Origin: Boswellia sacra
Lineage: Eukaryota; Streptophyta; Magnoliopsida; Sapindales; Burseraceae
DNA: 64,000 nucleotides
Direction: 5' to 3'
Assembly: GCA_013180625.2 (NCBI GenBank)
Contig: SNVD02004713.1
Span: 1-64,000, forward strand
Below the pieces are notes generated by a model. That model was given only the letters and a program-made list of their open reading frames with translations. It was not told the DNA's origin and made no database searches. Positions 22,324-35,208 of this stretch are shown here, piece after piece (the first letter of the stretch is position 1; each line of letters begins with the position of its first letter). The translations under genes and the position numbers were made by a program.

Positions 22324-23302
22324 GGTGCTGTTTGTTTCAATCACTTAATACCTTTTAGATCTAAATATTTTTTAGAACTTAATTTATATCACTTAATGAG
22401 ATGTTTGTTTGCTCTTTTAGATACTACTTAAAAAAAATGGTAAGAGAATATTTTACTTTTAATATGACGTTTTTTCCCTTGTTGAAATGTAAAATGTTTG
22501 TATTATATTTATACAATCCTTTAAAAATTAAATAGTTAATAAATTTAAATCAAATTTAATTTTCATTTAAATAATTAAAATTATATTTCTTACAAATCCT
22601 TAAAAAATAAATATTAACTAAAATTAAATTAAAATTGTTTTTCATTTAAATAGTTAATGTTATATTTGTTACAATCTTTTAAAAATTAAATTATAATTAT
22701 TTTTTGTTTAAATAGTTAATATTATATTTGTTACAATTCTTTAAAAATTAAATATTTAATAAACCTAAAGTAAAATTCTAAATAACTATAAATTTAATAT
22801 TTATTAATTACATTTTAATTAATAAATTTATTTTTAATTTTTAATTAATTATATTTTATTTAAATTTATTCTTATTAATTATTAACCAATTTTACAGGAT
22901 GGCCGCAAATTTCGAGAGCTACAGGGGAGTTTATAATTTCTAAGCAAAGATTAGGGAGGGAAAAAAACAATCCTCTTCTTAAATATAGAAGCTTGCCTGC
23001 ACGTACTCGGCACCAGGCAAATGATTAAAATGTAATACGGAGGGAGAGGGAATGGAAGTGAGGACAGCAGCTGGGACAAAAAAGAGCAAAAAAAATTATA
23101 ATTGTTTTTATATACAAGGGCATTTTAGATATTTTAATACGTTAAGATGTTTTACATAAAAAAAGTGGTATTTTGTTACTTTTTCCATTCAGACATCTAT
23201 ATCTGAAAATAAGTTATTAGAGCTCAAAACAAACGGGTCAAAATTTTTTAACCTCTGAATCCTGTTCAGATTCAGACTTTAGAGCCCAAAATAAACGGAC
23301 CC
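22324..23302. mobile_element. PIF/Harbinger-like non-autonomous element
   Basis: The ends GGTGCTGTTTGTTT and AAATAAACGGACCC are imperfect inverted repeats of the GGGTCCGTTTGTTT type, flanked by a TAA 3-bp duplication (22321-22323 and 23303-23305), the signature of the PIF/Harbinger superfamily. A secondary AACAAACGGGTC motif lies near 23228. The 979-bp interior is non-coding and AT-rich. The inverted repeats are mismatched, so this copy is old or the call is approximate. Confidence 0.55.
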
Positions 23303-23347
23303 TAAGCCCTATTACTAGTCCATTCTCGTCCTAACTTCTAAATGCAC

Positions 23348-23541
23348 GCTTACGGTACAATGGTTGGGCTAAAAGTGTAAATTACTTTTTTCCTTTTAAA
23401 GGTCATATGTCGGCATTAATTGTTCTATCTAAATGGATTTGAATGCTTATGGTACAATGGTTGGGCTAAAAGTGTAAATTACTTTTTTCCTTTAAAGGTC
23501 ATATGTCGGCATTAATTGTTCTATCTAAATGGATTTGAATA
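23348..23541. repeat. 97-bp tandem duplication
   Basis: The sequence starting GCTTACGGTACAATGG at 23348 is repeated at 23445 with about two differences and a one-base indel, ending in ATGGATTTGAAT. High identity implies a recent event. No coding function seen. Confidence 0.92.
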
Positions 23542-24823
23542 ATAATATCTAAATATATTAGATAGTTTCTCTACTTAAATTATTTGTTTTTCTAACTAAA
23601 ATGATCTGAAATTTCTCGTATAAGTATTAATGAATAGTCTTTCAATGTGATGTTAGAGAAATGCTTGTGATTATAAGTTTGATGAAATTAATTACTGTTA
23701 AGTATAAAAAAGAATATTTTTAACTTTTAATTTTTTTAATTACCTTTGTAAGCTTATAATCTCAAATTAATACCAAAATTTTTTAAAAAAATAGACAAAA
23801 TAAAAAATTACGTAATGATTTTAGAAATACCGCAAAAGAGATTTCAAGTATTTTATAAAAACTAATAATGACATTTAAAAACGAAAAAAGAAAAAACAAC
23901 CATTAAGAAGCTTTTGTATAAAAGTTGGTAACTTTAATTGAATGATATAAGAGAGAGTATATTGCAGTTCTCAAATTGAAAAAAAAAAAATCAGCCTCAT
24001 TAATTTTGTATTTTAGATTTTTTAAATATTTTTTACAATTTTTGAAGTGAATTTAGAATTCAAAAGTAAGAAAAATTATTAGAAAATTATATCTTAAATA
24101 AATTTTTAATTCTGAAAAAAATAAATGTAATCGTTATAATTAATTTAATCGATTGATATTTAATTACATGAAAAATTGAAACAAAAAGTTCTTGGAACCA
24201 ACATGGCCTATTCTTGTATAAGAATTTTTCTTTCAATTATATTTTCATTTAATTAAATATTAATATTAAAATTTAATCAACCACTTGATTTATTTCTAGA
24301 ATTAGCCACGGATTATATAACCAATTAATTTTTTTTAAAAAACATAAAAGTGATATTATAATTCCAGAGATTAATATAACTCGCGATCCAAAAACCTATA
24401 TTTAAGTGCATCTCACAAGTTAAAAGCACTTGCATGGAAAGCAAGAGCATTTTCAATTACTTCCTGACAGCCAGAGAAGGTACTTTATTGGATATCAACT
24501 TTGCTTGAAAGCACTCTTAACTATGGTTCTTGTAAATAGAAGTAACAAAGGCTATGTCAGATGAATCAGCAATGATTAGAGTATGCTTAGAGAAAATCAT
24601 TTGAGTAGTTATAAAATTGTCCCTGGCAAAGGACAGAAATCATATTCAACACTTAAGAAAAATTTCATAAAACATCTATCTGTCTTCTATACACAAACAT
24701 AAACATAACATATAAATAAAATGTGAGAGAAAACACCAAATTGAGGTTGAGCTTCAAACAAGATAAGAATAAAAGGAGATTTGATAACTATTCCAAGGAA
24801 GTTTACGAGAGCCTTTTAACCTA
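23542..24823. other. AT-rich intergenic DNA
   Basis: I see no exon, repeat boundary or RNA gene here, only AT-rich single-copy-looking sequence with homopolymer runs. Confidence 0.5.
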
Positions 24824-25075
24824 TTAACTTTTACCATCTGGGCTGAAAGGTGGAGCATTAATAGGTCTAAGGTGCCCTTTAACATCTCCAATTCCTTCTT
24901 GTAGAATCTAAACACGCAAAAGACAAAGAACATCATAAACTGACAAAATCAAGCCATATTTCACCGCAAACAATACAATAGTCCCCTAAAGTAGTTAGCC
25001 TTGTCAAAGAATTTGGCTTCAAATTTCCCAGCGCGATGATCAGCCTGGAGCATCCTGAGCACCTCCAAGCACCAC
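24824..25075 (-). pseudogene. TIF3I1: eIF3 subunit i (TIF3I1/TRIP-1, WD40) 3' exon fragment
   Basis: Two minus-strand exons match the last WD repeats of translation initiation factor eIF3i. Exon 25000-25075 follows a CAG acceptor and reads VVLGGAQDAP, then after a frame break [13 protein letters not shown]. Exon 24824-24907 begins ILQEGIGDVKGHLRPINA and reaches PFSPDGKS then TAA. In the family these stretches are contiguous ([41 protein letters not shown]). The donor after the lysine is GC rather than GT, and the final SSGGEDGYVR repeat is cut off by the stop. Upstream similarity near 25130-25160 (PVR.V for PVNAV) is weak. It is a decayed fragment. Confidence 0.7.
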
Positions 25076-25083
25076 CTGGAAGT

Positions 25084-26796
25084 ACAAGGATATTCAGAAG
25101 AGGGTGACATGCCATAAAATCAAAATATACACAACGAACGGGACAGAATGAACCATCTTCTAGCTTATCCATTTGGTTAATATGAAAAGACTCCATCCAA
25201 TCTTACATAAATTTATACAAAAAAAGAAAAAATATTTCCAGAGTCAAGCTCTTTATCGTAGCGTACACATTTACTACATTCCGGAACCTGCCACATTACC
25301 AAAACTGCTATTCTTTGAAGTACCAGATTCGACTGTTGCTGTAAACAAGTAAACAATTCCTTGCGCCGTTCAAATTGTCATCAAAGGCGAATCTACGAAA
25401 TTCATTGTAAGTCAAAACTCAATTTTACTGTAGGCAAGCAAACTAATTGTTTGCACCAATCAAATTATCACCTCAGGTGATTCGATAAAACCTTTCGTGG
25501 CTTAAATCTCATTGTTCAGCCTTACATTTCTAGAAGCAATATCAAATTCTGTAGATATGTAAAATGTAAGCTCCCTTGTAGTCTACAAATGCACCATGAA
25601 GAAACGGTAGGTAGAAGTATCCAATGTCACACTCTGAATCTTACCATGATTCAAACCGTTTAAATCATCGTTAAAATATCAGTTTCCTTTTGAAATTGTT
25701 GGTGCGAGAACTTCTTTCTTAATGTAGAACAAAGACTATAAATCATGCTTGGGCATAATGCACAATACATCGTGAGTGGATTTGGCATACCAAGTAAAGA
25801 TTAACAATCCATGTTAGATGGTAATATGAACCGAAATAACAGACAATTGATTTAATCCTAAAAAAAATAAAACCCAAAATAGACAACTAATAATTTTCCT
25901 AAAAATAAAATAATCCAAAGTTGTCCTACAACGGTTCCCCCCTTTTTGAAAAGAACTCGTCCTCGAGTTCATACATCTGGATGATGAAATTTGAAGTAGA
26001 TTAGAAAGACTCTAGATATGTTGAACATGGGCCCTTGGAATGCAAGTTTCTTCAACTCATATCCTTGTATCTCCAACACATACCCTTGGAATAGAAGTTT
26101 CGTCAACACTCGTAAATAATCTAATTGATTAACTACATTCTTGTTGTGATCTTGCCCCATATCCATATTAATTTCAACATACTCTCCATATCCAAGAAGA
26201 TTAAATACCATATTATATTCCTAGGGATCACCTAATTATGATATCATAATAATCCACAAGGTTTCTCACCATTAAACTTTTTAGATCTAAATTAACTCCC
26301 CAGTTTAGAACCCAATAAAGACATAAAAGATTAAGCGGCTTCTGGGTTATAGAAATTGAAAAATAAAAACAATATAAAACTTTTGGAAAAAAAAATGTCT
26401 CTCTGTTTTCGCCTTCGAAAACTATTTTTGCTTCCAATTTTTTGCAATCCGACTTCTGAGTTCTGTTCTTGTTTTCTTAATTCATATGCTCCAACAGAGA
26501 TGCTGAAAATTATACATCACTTCAGTATCTTATCAATATTTTCTAGAATTCTAGTTCTCCAAGCACTAGGTACTATACTGTCTGCTATGTATTGTTCACC
26601 TCTGGGTGACAAGCGGCTGTTAAAGTCATAGCTAGATTGTCATGGATTGTTATGATCATGTATAAAACTAATTATTCTGCTAATATTCTTCATACTAACA
26701 TAACTTGATGCTAATTGATTTCTCTAGCTTTTATTTGTACTTAAAGAGCACAACAAACGCTATATTTACATAGCTACTTTCACTAAAATTGTGCAG
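25084..26796. other. No confident gene
   Basis: The region may be introns or flank of the eIF3i fragment and of the plus-strand gene at 26797. An open stretch at 26488-26631 (plus) follows a possible acceptor but resembles nothing I know. Confidence 0.35.
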
Positions 26797-27884
26797 GCCC
26801 TGTTGTTACTAAAAGATGGGAAACAATCAAGTTTTCTACCTCACCAGGTTTCAATATTCTAGGATGCATTCAGCGGCAAATGCCCGTTATCTTGTGCTTG
26901 ATTTCCAATTGGACTGTCTTGTACACTAGCAGACCTCGATTATGAAACCTTCAAGTTACTTCGCGTCACTTTGACTTTTCTTGCATGATTCTCATCTCTG
27001 TCTCGCTGTTTGGGAATGTTACTTCAAGTTATATTCTTCCTTAACAAAATTCATCTTATGTATGTTATTTGATTAGTTTTGCGAATGTATTTGTTTCAAA
27101 GTAATATTATAAGCGTGTATATGTACATAAATTATATATCATATTAATTAATTGTATTACAAATTATAAGGGAGTTGCGATTCCTTTGTCTCTCCTTAGT
27201 AACTGATTGTTTTTAGAGGCATAGATAGAGGTAAATTCAACATCTTGACTTTGAAAATTGTAGGGACGTGTTCTGCTCTTTAGTCTTTAGTTAGTTAATT
27301 AATCAATTGCCTTACTCAATTAAATGGTACTTCAAGTTTATGCTTTAAGAGCTTTCGATTTTGATATGCATTTATCGTAGTCTTTAGTTAATTAATTAAT
27401 TATTGTTGAGATGGTATCAATTGTTGATTTCACTTTTAATTAATTAATTGATTCCCATTTCTTGTAGGGAACAACAGTCATAGTGGAATCTGATGATTCA
27501 ACAACTGAACTTGGTGCTCGTGAATCTTCAAGATCAGGGAGGTAAGCTTGCTCTTTTAAGGTTTATTTGTGTAGCAGGCCTTGATTATACAAACATGCAT
27601 ATAGTTGAGGTGCCAGTTACACAAATTACCATTATTTTTAATTTGCTGAGATAGGCTGGTCGTTTGTTAACTTCGAGTCATAATTATTTACTCATACTTT
27701 ACACAGTAAAGCCTCCCTTAATAGGACACAGAAAAATGATATTAATACAAATATTGAGATAAAATTGTACATTGCTTTAGCATTCTATTGAAGGCTTAGA
27801 TCTCCTGAAATAGCTAAAACCGTGTTAAGTACCTGCATCTTTTTCTGTTCCATATTATTGATTTAAATTATTTCAAGTAACAAA

Positions 27885-28416
27885 TGTTGCACACAATGAA
27901 AGCGATACCAACAAAACAACCAAATGCACAACCACAAACTATGCCAGATAATTGAATATAATAACAACTAAAGAGGCAACCAATCAACCAACAATGTAAA
28001 AATAGAAAAAAACCAAGATTTAACGAGGTCTGGTATTAGTACCTACGTCCTCGGGCACCGTTGAAGAAACCTTTCACTATCTTCAAAGAGAATTACAAAA
28101 TTTTGGGCCACAATACAAATACCATAACTATTGGGTCAAACTGTAATTACCCAAACAATTTAGCCAATACTACAAATACCCAAAATCAAAAGGGGAAAAA
28201 AGCAAATATTACAAACTTTAAGGTCCTTAATGAAAGGCCCTTAAACTATGAGGTATTATATAAGACCTTACATAATATGAGGGGTGAAGGAGAATTTCTA
28301 ATGGGACACATAAACATCTCTCACATGGCTTCTTTTATAAGCCCACATGAGACCCAAGTTTTGCTACTTAACCAATGTGAGATTTCTTCCACTTGCATAT
28401 AAACCAAAACTCAACA
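27885..28416 (-). repeat. 3' LTR of copia element 1
   Basis: 532 bp, TGTTGCACAC to CTCAACA on plus. It differs from its partner by several indels and substitutions, so the insertion is not recent. The adjacent 28417-28428 is purine-rich on minus (AAGGTGGAGATT), the polypurine tract. Confidence 0.88.
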
Positions 28417-28517
28417 AATCTCCACCTTGGCGAATATGCCAATCCACCATAAGACTCTTCTTTTTCCCATATTCTCTATCACAGCTGCAACGCCTCCAAA
28501 TGCGCCCAATGGCGCAG

Positions 28518-30390
28518 TCAAACTCGCACAATGTTGATCAAGTTCAAACAATAACTGAACTTGATCGTTGTCACAACCTTAGTCAACATATCTGCGGGAT
28601 TCTCGGCAGTCCCAATCTTCTGAAGTAAGATTCTCCCTTCATCAATAATCTTCTGCATAAAATGATATCGAACATCAATATGCTTCGTACGAATATGGAA
28701 CACTAGATTCTTCGCTAAATGGATAGCACTCTGATTGTCAGAATAAAGAGTGATCTTCTTCTGCCCAATTCCCAATTCATCCAACAATCCCTGTAACCAA
28801 ATAGCTTCCTTCACAGGCTCTATCATTGCCATATACTCTGCCTCTGTAGTAGACAAAGCCACTATAGATTATAAAGTAGACTTCCAACTCACTGGTGCTC
28901 TTACAAGAGTAAACACATAACCGGTTATGGACCGACGTTTATCTAAATCACCAGCATAATCAAAATTAACATAACCAATAACATACTGATCACACGTATC
29001 ATCCCTCTCAAAGACTAAGCCAACATCTACGGTTTTTAGCAAATACTGTAGAATCCATTTCACTGCTTGCCAATGTCCTTTATCAGGATCATGCATGTAC
29101 TTGCTCACAACTCCAGCTGTATGTGAAATGTTAGGTCTTGTACACACCATAGCATACATCAGGCTACCAACTGCATTAGCATATGGAACTCAAGACATAT
29201 ACTCTCGTTCCTCATCTGTACTAGGAGATAAAGACGCAGTGAGCTTCATATGAGGAGCAAGTGGGGTATTTACAGGTTTTGACTACTCTGTAATGCTAAA
29301 CCACTGTAATACCTTCTTCAGATACTGCTTCTAAGTCAAACAAATCTTGCCTCTCCCTCTATCTCTGTCAATCTCCATACCTAGTATCTTCTTAGCTTCA
29401 CCTAAATCTTTCATCTCAAACTCTCGATTCAACTGAGTCTTCAACTTTGCAATTTCTTCGACATTCATCGTACCTATCAACATACAAGAGTATATAAATG
29501 AAAGAACCATCATTTAGCCTCCGAAAATACACACAATTATCAAATTTGCTTCTTGTGTACCTCTGACCCATTATAAATCGATCAAATCGTTTGTATCACT
29601 GCCTCGGAGATTGCTTCAAACCATAAAATGATCTTTTTAGTTTACAAACCAAATTTTCCTTACCAGCAACTTTGAATCCCTCTGGCTGAGTCATATAGAT
29701 TTCCTCTTCCAAGTCACCATTAAAAATGCTATTTTTATATCAAGTTGAACTAGTTCCATATTCATCTGAGCTACCAAGGCCAACAAAATTCTAATGGAAG
29801 AATGTTTCACAACTAGAGAAAATACCTCATTGTAGTCAATTCCTTCCCTCTAAGCGTAGCCTTTAGCCACCAACCTTGCCTTGTAGCGGACATCATTTTT
29901 TTCAGGAAATCCATCTTTCTTTGTAACTATCCATTTGCACCCAATTGCCTTTTTACCTCCCAAGTTTCATTCTTCTGAAGAGACTGCATCTCTTCGCTCA
30001 TAGTTGTCTTCCACTGATCAACTTCAGAACATTTGACTGCCTCTATTTATGTGGAAGGAACATCATCATCTACAATTGAAAGTGCATAGGCCACCATATC
30101 AGCAAATCGAGCAGGTCTACGAATCTCACATCTTGGCCTATTAACTACAATAGATTCTTGTTGCTGTTGAGGTTCCTAAGTAGAACCCTCTCCATCATCT
30201 CCCAAATCCTTCTCTGTCACAGGAGTACCATCATCTGTCTCAACAGATCTAACTGGGTTCAATGTTGTCATTTCAAACTCGACCTACTGCTGAGTATGCT
30301 CCACCTGCTGTGGAGTACCATTCACCTTTGCTTGGTTTCCTGATTTCTTCGACATTGAAGACTCATCAAATGTCACATCTCGACTGGATA
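28518..30390 (-). pseudogene. Copia element 1 reverse transcriptase and RNase H, heavily decayed
   Basis: The RT region (29331-30390) is broken into short pieces. Near 29500 the FIY...ML segment lacks the YVDD catalytic box because of a local frameshift or deletion, while EFEMKDLGEAKKILGMEI is still readable. RNase H is in two frames (28869-29159, 28518-28862) parted by one stop; motifs include GYVNFDYAGDLDKRRS, STTEAEYMA and YSDNQSAIHLAKN, ending with NPADMLTK. Confidence 0.85.
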
Positions 30391-30399
30391 CAATCTTCC

Positions 30400-31461
30400 T
30401 CAAACTAGGACACGATATCCTTTTACTCTTGAAGCAAATCCCAATAAAATCGCTTTCTTGGCTCTAAGATCCAGCTTGGATTCTTTCACATGATAATATG
30501 CAGTCGAACCAAAAACATGTAAAGAATCGTAATCAAAAACAGGTTGTCCAGACCATACCTCTAATGGAGTTTTATCACCAATAGCAGCTGAAGGTAGACG
30601 ATTAATGAGATGACATGCATAAGTCACAGCCTCAGCCCAAAATTCCTTGCCCAACCCAGCATTGGACAACATACACTGAACTTTCTCCAGCAATGTCCGG
30701 TTCATGCGTTCTGCCACCCTATTCTGCTGTGGTGTACCTCTAACAATAAAATGACGTACAATACCTTCATCTCGACACAATTTCAAAAACTGATCACTAC
30801 AATACTCACCACCATTGTCTGTTCTGAGATGCTTGATCTTCTTGCCAGTTTGTGTCTCAATCATCTTTTTCCACTTAAGGAAAGCACTAAGTACATCATC
30901 TTTTGATTTCAAACAGTATATCCAAGTTTTTTTAAAAAAGTCATCAACAAAAGTAACAAAGTAGTGCCTACGTCCCATTGATGCGGTTTTGGTAGGTCAC
31001 CACACATCTGAGTGAACATAATCAAGAATACCCTTAGTATTATGAATAGCGGTGCCAAATTTCACTCTATTCTGCTTTTTCAAAACACAATGCTCACAAA
31101 AATCCAGCTTGCAGGTCTTTGCACCTTTCAATAAGCCTCATTTCACCAAATTGAATAAGGCTTTCTCACCTACATGTCCCAATCGCATATGCCACAGTCT
31201 AGTGATCTCTGAATCTGTATCATTATTAGAAACTATGGCTGCTGATCCAATAACCGTACTACCATTATAATAATACAAGTTGTTCCTCCTAGTGCCTTTC
31301 AACACCACAAGAGCGCCTGAAGTGACCCTCAGAATACCATCTCGAATAGATACAACACAGCCTTTAGATTCCAAGGCTCCCAAAGAGATGAGATTCTTCT
31401 TCAACTTTGGTACATACCGAACATCTGTCCGAACTCTAGTCAATCCATCATGATTCCTCAA
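30400..31461 (-). pseudogene. Copia element 1 integrase
   Basis: The frame at 31138-31461 carries the GAG-pre-integrase zinc module (LWHMRLGHVGEKAL). After stops near 31138 and 31000, the catalytic core is at 30400-30978: FVDDFFKKTW, LRTDNGGEY and RGTPQQNRVAERMNRTLLE, which hold two catalytic aspartates and the glutamate in good copia form. The core is intact but not joined to Gag. Confidence 0.88.
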
Positions 31462-31557
31462 TCAGATCGAACCTATCCCAACAGTATGGCAAATATCATC
31501 ATTGCCCATATACACAACTCCATAATCAAGCTCTTCAAAAAGAAAGAACCATTCTCT

Positions 31558-32475
31558 TTATAGACACATATGATAAGTACAACCCAAATTAATAATCCAC
31601 TCATCAGAACCAAAAGTGGATGGGTGGCCAATTAGACGTATATCTGAATCACTATCATCCTCACGCTCAACAACACATGCATCAGAAATAGCCTTGCCCT
31701 TATCTTTCTTTTTCAACTTCGGACAATCTTTCTTCCAATGCCCTTTCTCACGACAAAAGGCATACTTATCTTTTCCTAATCTACCCCTCGACCAAGATTT
31801 TCTCCTTTTTCTTGGTTTCCTACTTTGACTACGCCCTCTCACTATCAATGCATCTACTGACTCATCCCTATGTTCCCTTTGGTCTTTCTTACGAATTTCA
31901 TAATTCAACAAAGCAGAACAAACTTTAAAAGACAGTTTATCTTTCCCATGGATAAGAGTAATGCACAAATGATCTAATTCATCCAGAAGTGAGCCAATCA
32001 GTAGCATAGCCTTACGTTCATCTTTGAAGGTTTCATCTAAGTTTAACAAATCAGCAATTAACTTATTAAACTTATCAATATGAGAACTGATGCTCGTACC
32101 TGGTTTCAACTGAAGATGGAACAATCTCTTCAATAGATACAGCCAATTCTCATTGCTTTTCTTCATATATTTGTTTTCCAGCGCCTTCCACAATTTGCTT
32201 GCAGATGTCTCTTTTGTAAACGGATACTTCTGTTCTCTACACAAGCAAGAGCGAATCAACTCACAAGCTTTCATATTCAGCCTGTCCCAGTCTGTTGCAC
32301 TGATATCTTCTGGTTTTGTTTTTTCCAGAACAGTATCCAAATCTTGCTGATACAACCCCTCCAACAGCTCACTCTGCCATAAGCTGAAATTATTTTGACC
32401 ATCAAATTTTTCAACATCTATTTTTGCATTTGTCACAGTCATTGTCTTCTTCGGTAGAGTTGATGATGATGCCAT
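31558..32475 (-). pseudogene. Copia element 1 gag and protease start
   Basis: A 305-codon frame starting at the first ATG after the primer site. The Gag core (KFDGQNNFSLWQSELLEGL) is at residues 20-45. The zinc knuckle near residue 240 reads YAFCREKGHWKKDC, with tyrosine for the first cysteine, so it cannot bind zinc normally. The protease begins near the end but its active site is damaged (INLGCTYHMC where DSGCT is usual), and the frame stops at 31558. Confidence 0.85.
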
Positions 32476-32626
32476 TACTACCTCTCACAAATAAGCTTGA
32501 TACATAAATCACCAATAACCAAGCTCCAAACAAACTATTATCTTCAATAACGAGCAATCCTAACTCAACAGCCCAGAATAGTAGTAAGTGCTTTAGTGAA
32601 ATAGTCACTCACTACCCAAAACCTTA

Positions 32627-32639
32627 GGCTTTGATACCA
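32627..32639 (-). other. Primer-binding site of copia element 1
   Basis: The minus strand reads TGGTATCAAAGCC, one mismatch from the tRNA-iMet complement TGGTATCAGAGCC. Confidence 0.8.
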
Positions 32640-32641
32640 AT

Positions 32642-33189
32642 TGTTGCGCATAACGGAAGCGATACCAACAAAACAACCAAATGCACGACCATAAACTATG
32701 CCAGATAATTGAATATAATAGCAACTAAAGAGGCAACCAATCAACCAACAATGCAGAAATAGAAAGAACACCAAGATTTAACGAGGTTCGGTATTAGTAC
32801 CTACGTCCTTGGGCGCCACTGAAGAAACCTTTCACTATCTTCAAAGAGAATTACAAACTTTTGAACCACAATACAAATACCACAACTATTGGGCCAAACT
32901 ACAATTAGCCAAACTATAATTACCCAAACAATTTGGGCAATACTACAAATACCCAAAATCAAAAGGGGGAAAAAGAAAATATTACAAACTTTAAGGTCCT
33001 TAATGAAAGGCCCTTAAACTATGAGGTCTTATATAAGACCTTACACAATATGGGGGGTGAAGGAGAATTTCTAATGGGACACATAAACATCTCTCACATG
33101 GCTTCTTTTATAAGCCCACATGAGACCTAAGTTTTGCTACTTAACCAATGTGGGATTTCTCCCACTTGCATATAAGCCAAAACTCAACA
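32642..33189 (-). repeat. 5' LTR of copia element 1
   Basis: 548 bp, TGTTGCGCAT to CTCAACA on plus. The primer site follows two bases inside. It includes an extra segment around 32900-32915 absent from the other LTR. Confidence 0.88.
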
Positions 33190-34497
33190 AAAAATTTTAT
33201 GAATTATTGATCAAGATGTTGCTAAGCTGAAATCAGGGTCATGGTCCTTTTGCTTAGTAACTTTTATGTTTGTGATATCTCTGAACAACAGAATAACATA
33301 TGAATGATTACTTCTCAATGGTTGACAGACAATGGTTTGGCGATTAGAAAATAAAAAAAAATATGACTCTCATATCTTTTCATTTATCAACTTATTATTG
33401 GTTTAGCTATATTGTTTTATTCTTAACTTGCCATGTTTATAACTTTTAAAGGCTATTGTCTAATCGTTTAATGTGCTTTACAATTTTTCTGAGCACCTTG
33501 ACCTTCAATAAAATGTTTTATAAAATCACCATTGTTAGCTATATTATAGTGTTCAATATCTTGAACAAATAAAAGCTATCTGAGTGCCAGTGACATGTTG
33601 AAAGTTGATTTTTGTTTTCCATACGGAATCTGAATCCACTGATTTTTTTTCCTTTCAACTTTTACCATAACTGCTTTTGCATCCTATCATTCCCAACTTC
33701 TTTGTTGACAGTCATTGTTATTGGTTGCAAAGTCAGATTATCATTCATGTTACTATGTGCTTGTGCAGAATTATTAGAATGATTTTAAAAATGGTTGTAT
33801 GGTATTTACTTGCTTGTCAAATGTTTGTTTGCTATAGCTTTATCTTATGTGTGACTCTTTTTAGATCATTGAGAAACATACTTAATTGTCCAATTTTTGT
33901 AATTCACTTGCATCCCTAATCTTGCAAATAAATTTGACACATGTTAATATAGCTGTTTGCTCTTAATGTGGTTAACAAATTTGCACGTAAATCTTAGAGC
34001 AATTTACGACTAGAATAATTCCCTTGGTCCCATTGGAGATATGGACACATAGCAAATAAAGATAAAAATCAAAAGTCAACTATTATCAAATAACACATAT
34101 ATTGATTATCTGAATAATGGTTACAAAATGTTACGAAAAGGATCTAATCTTGAGATGTTCCATTCTTCAAATTATGTGCATGTTATGTTTGCTAGAAACT
34201 TGTTCTATTTAATTTTCATTAACATTAGTGAATGTTGCATAAGTTTAAGGAATATGTATTTCATAAAATAGTGTCTCTTCAGTTATATCAATTTAACATA
34301 ATGAATAACGTGTGTAACCAATTTTCTGCCTATAGTGGAACATATGCACACTTGCTTAATGATTTTTATTTATATAATTCTTAATCCTAAACCTTGGCTG
34401 TGAGATTGTTATATGCAAACTCAAAGCTTCATCGTTATCTTTCCATTTCTGTTATTCTTTCTTTAATTTAATTCTTTTTATTTTGTTGATCCTTAAG
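33190..34497. other. Intron-like sequence, no gene
   Basis: AT-rich sequence between copia element 1 and the last exon of the plus-strand remnant. No exon or repeat boundary seen. 34586-35205 is similarly empty and may be 3' flank. Confidence 0.45.
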
Positions 34498-35208
34498 GCA
34501 GAATAAAACAGCCCACTCGTGGAGGAATGACTTCTTGACAGAAAACCAGAGATCCATTTCTAATAACTATGTATATAATAGTTGAAATTAGGCTGGATTG
34601 TAGGGCTTACTTTTGATATTTGTACCTAGTTCTTAATCTCGCAGCTTATATACTCTTGGTTTCTATTACATGTACTTGAAACCTTTTATGGTATTTAATT
34701 AATAGAATGAAAATATCTGTATACAAAGTTTTGGAAATTTATTTTGTATTTTCTTTAACTGCATGATATTTATATTATAATTGTTATTAAATCTATTTTA
34801 AGATGAATCAATTCAATAAAATGCAGTTCATATAACAATTTGACAACAATTTCTTTCCAAAAGATAGCATATAGAACAAAAAAATTTTATTAGATAATAA
34901 GAACGATTAGCAACAAAAAATTTGGTTTCTAAAACCCATAATGCTTATTCTCCATTAAATTTTACCACAAAATCCATTGCATTTGCTATCAACCTTTGTC
35001 CGAAATTACACATTTGGCAAAATTAAGTTCATAGCGAACTATGCCATTTAGCAACAAACTTCAGTTGGCCAACCCTCTTTGTTCATTTGCTCAAGTTGCT
35101 TCTTATCAATAAAGACTTCCTCTAGCTAGAATTGTTCTAATCCTTCTTTGCAGGATGATGATCTTGAATCTTGATCAAACTATACAACCAGTTCTATGCG
35201 TACCATTA

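Larger units (their letters stand above)
27885..33189 (-). mobile_element. Ty1/copia LTR retrotransposon (Tork/Tnt1-like), decayed
   Basis: LTRs at 27885-28416 and 32642-33189, a tRNA-iMet-like primer site, a polypurine tract and gag-protease-integrase-RT-RNase H order on the minus strand define a 5.3-kb copia element. Flanks read ACAAA and AAAAA, an imperfect 5-bp duplication. The integrase-before-RT order is diagnostic for copia; the Tork/Tnt1 assignment is by motif style only. Numerous stops and frameshifts leave it non-functional. Confidence 0.9.
26797..34585 (+). pseudogene. Unidentified plus-strand gene remnant, three in-phase exons
   Basis: Exons at 26797-26847 (after TTGTGCAG, before GTTTCA), 27468-27541 (after TTCTTGTAG, before GTAAGC) and 34498-34585 (after CCTTAAG, ending in TGA) join in one open frame with phases 0 and 2 matched. 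The encoded piece is about 70 residues, hydrophilic and serine-rich in the middle (VESDDSTTELGARESS) and ending NNYVYNS. I do not recognise the family. The last intron of about 7 kb contains the copia element at 27885-33189. Upstream exons were not found, so it may be the 3' end of a real gene or a remnant; the exon chain itself is inference from splice signals and phase. Confidence 0.4.
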
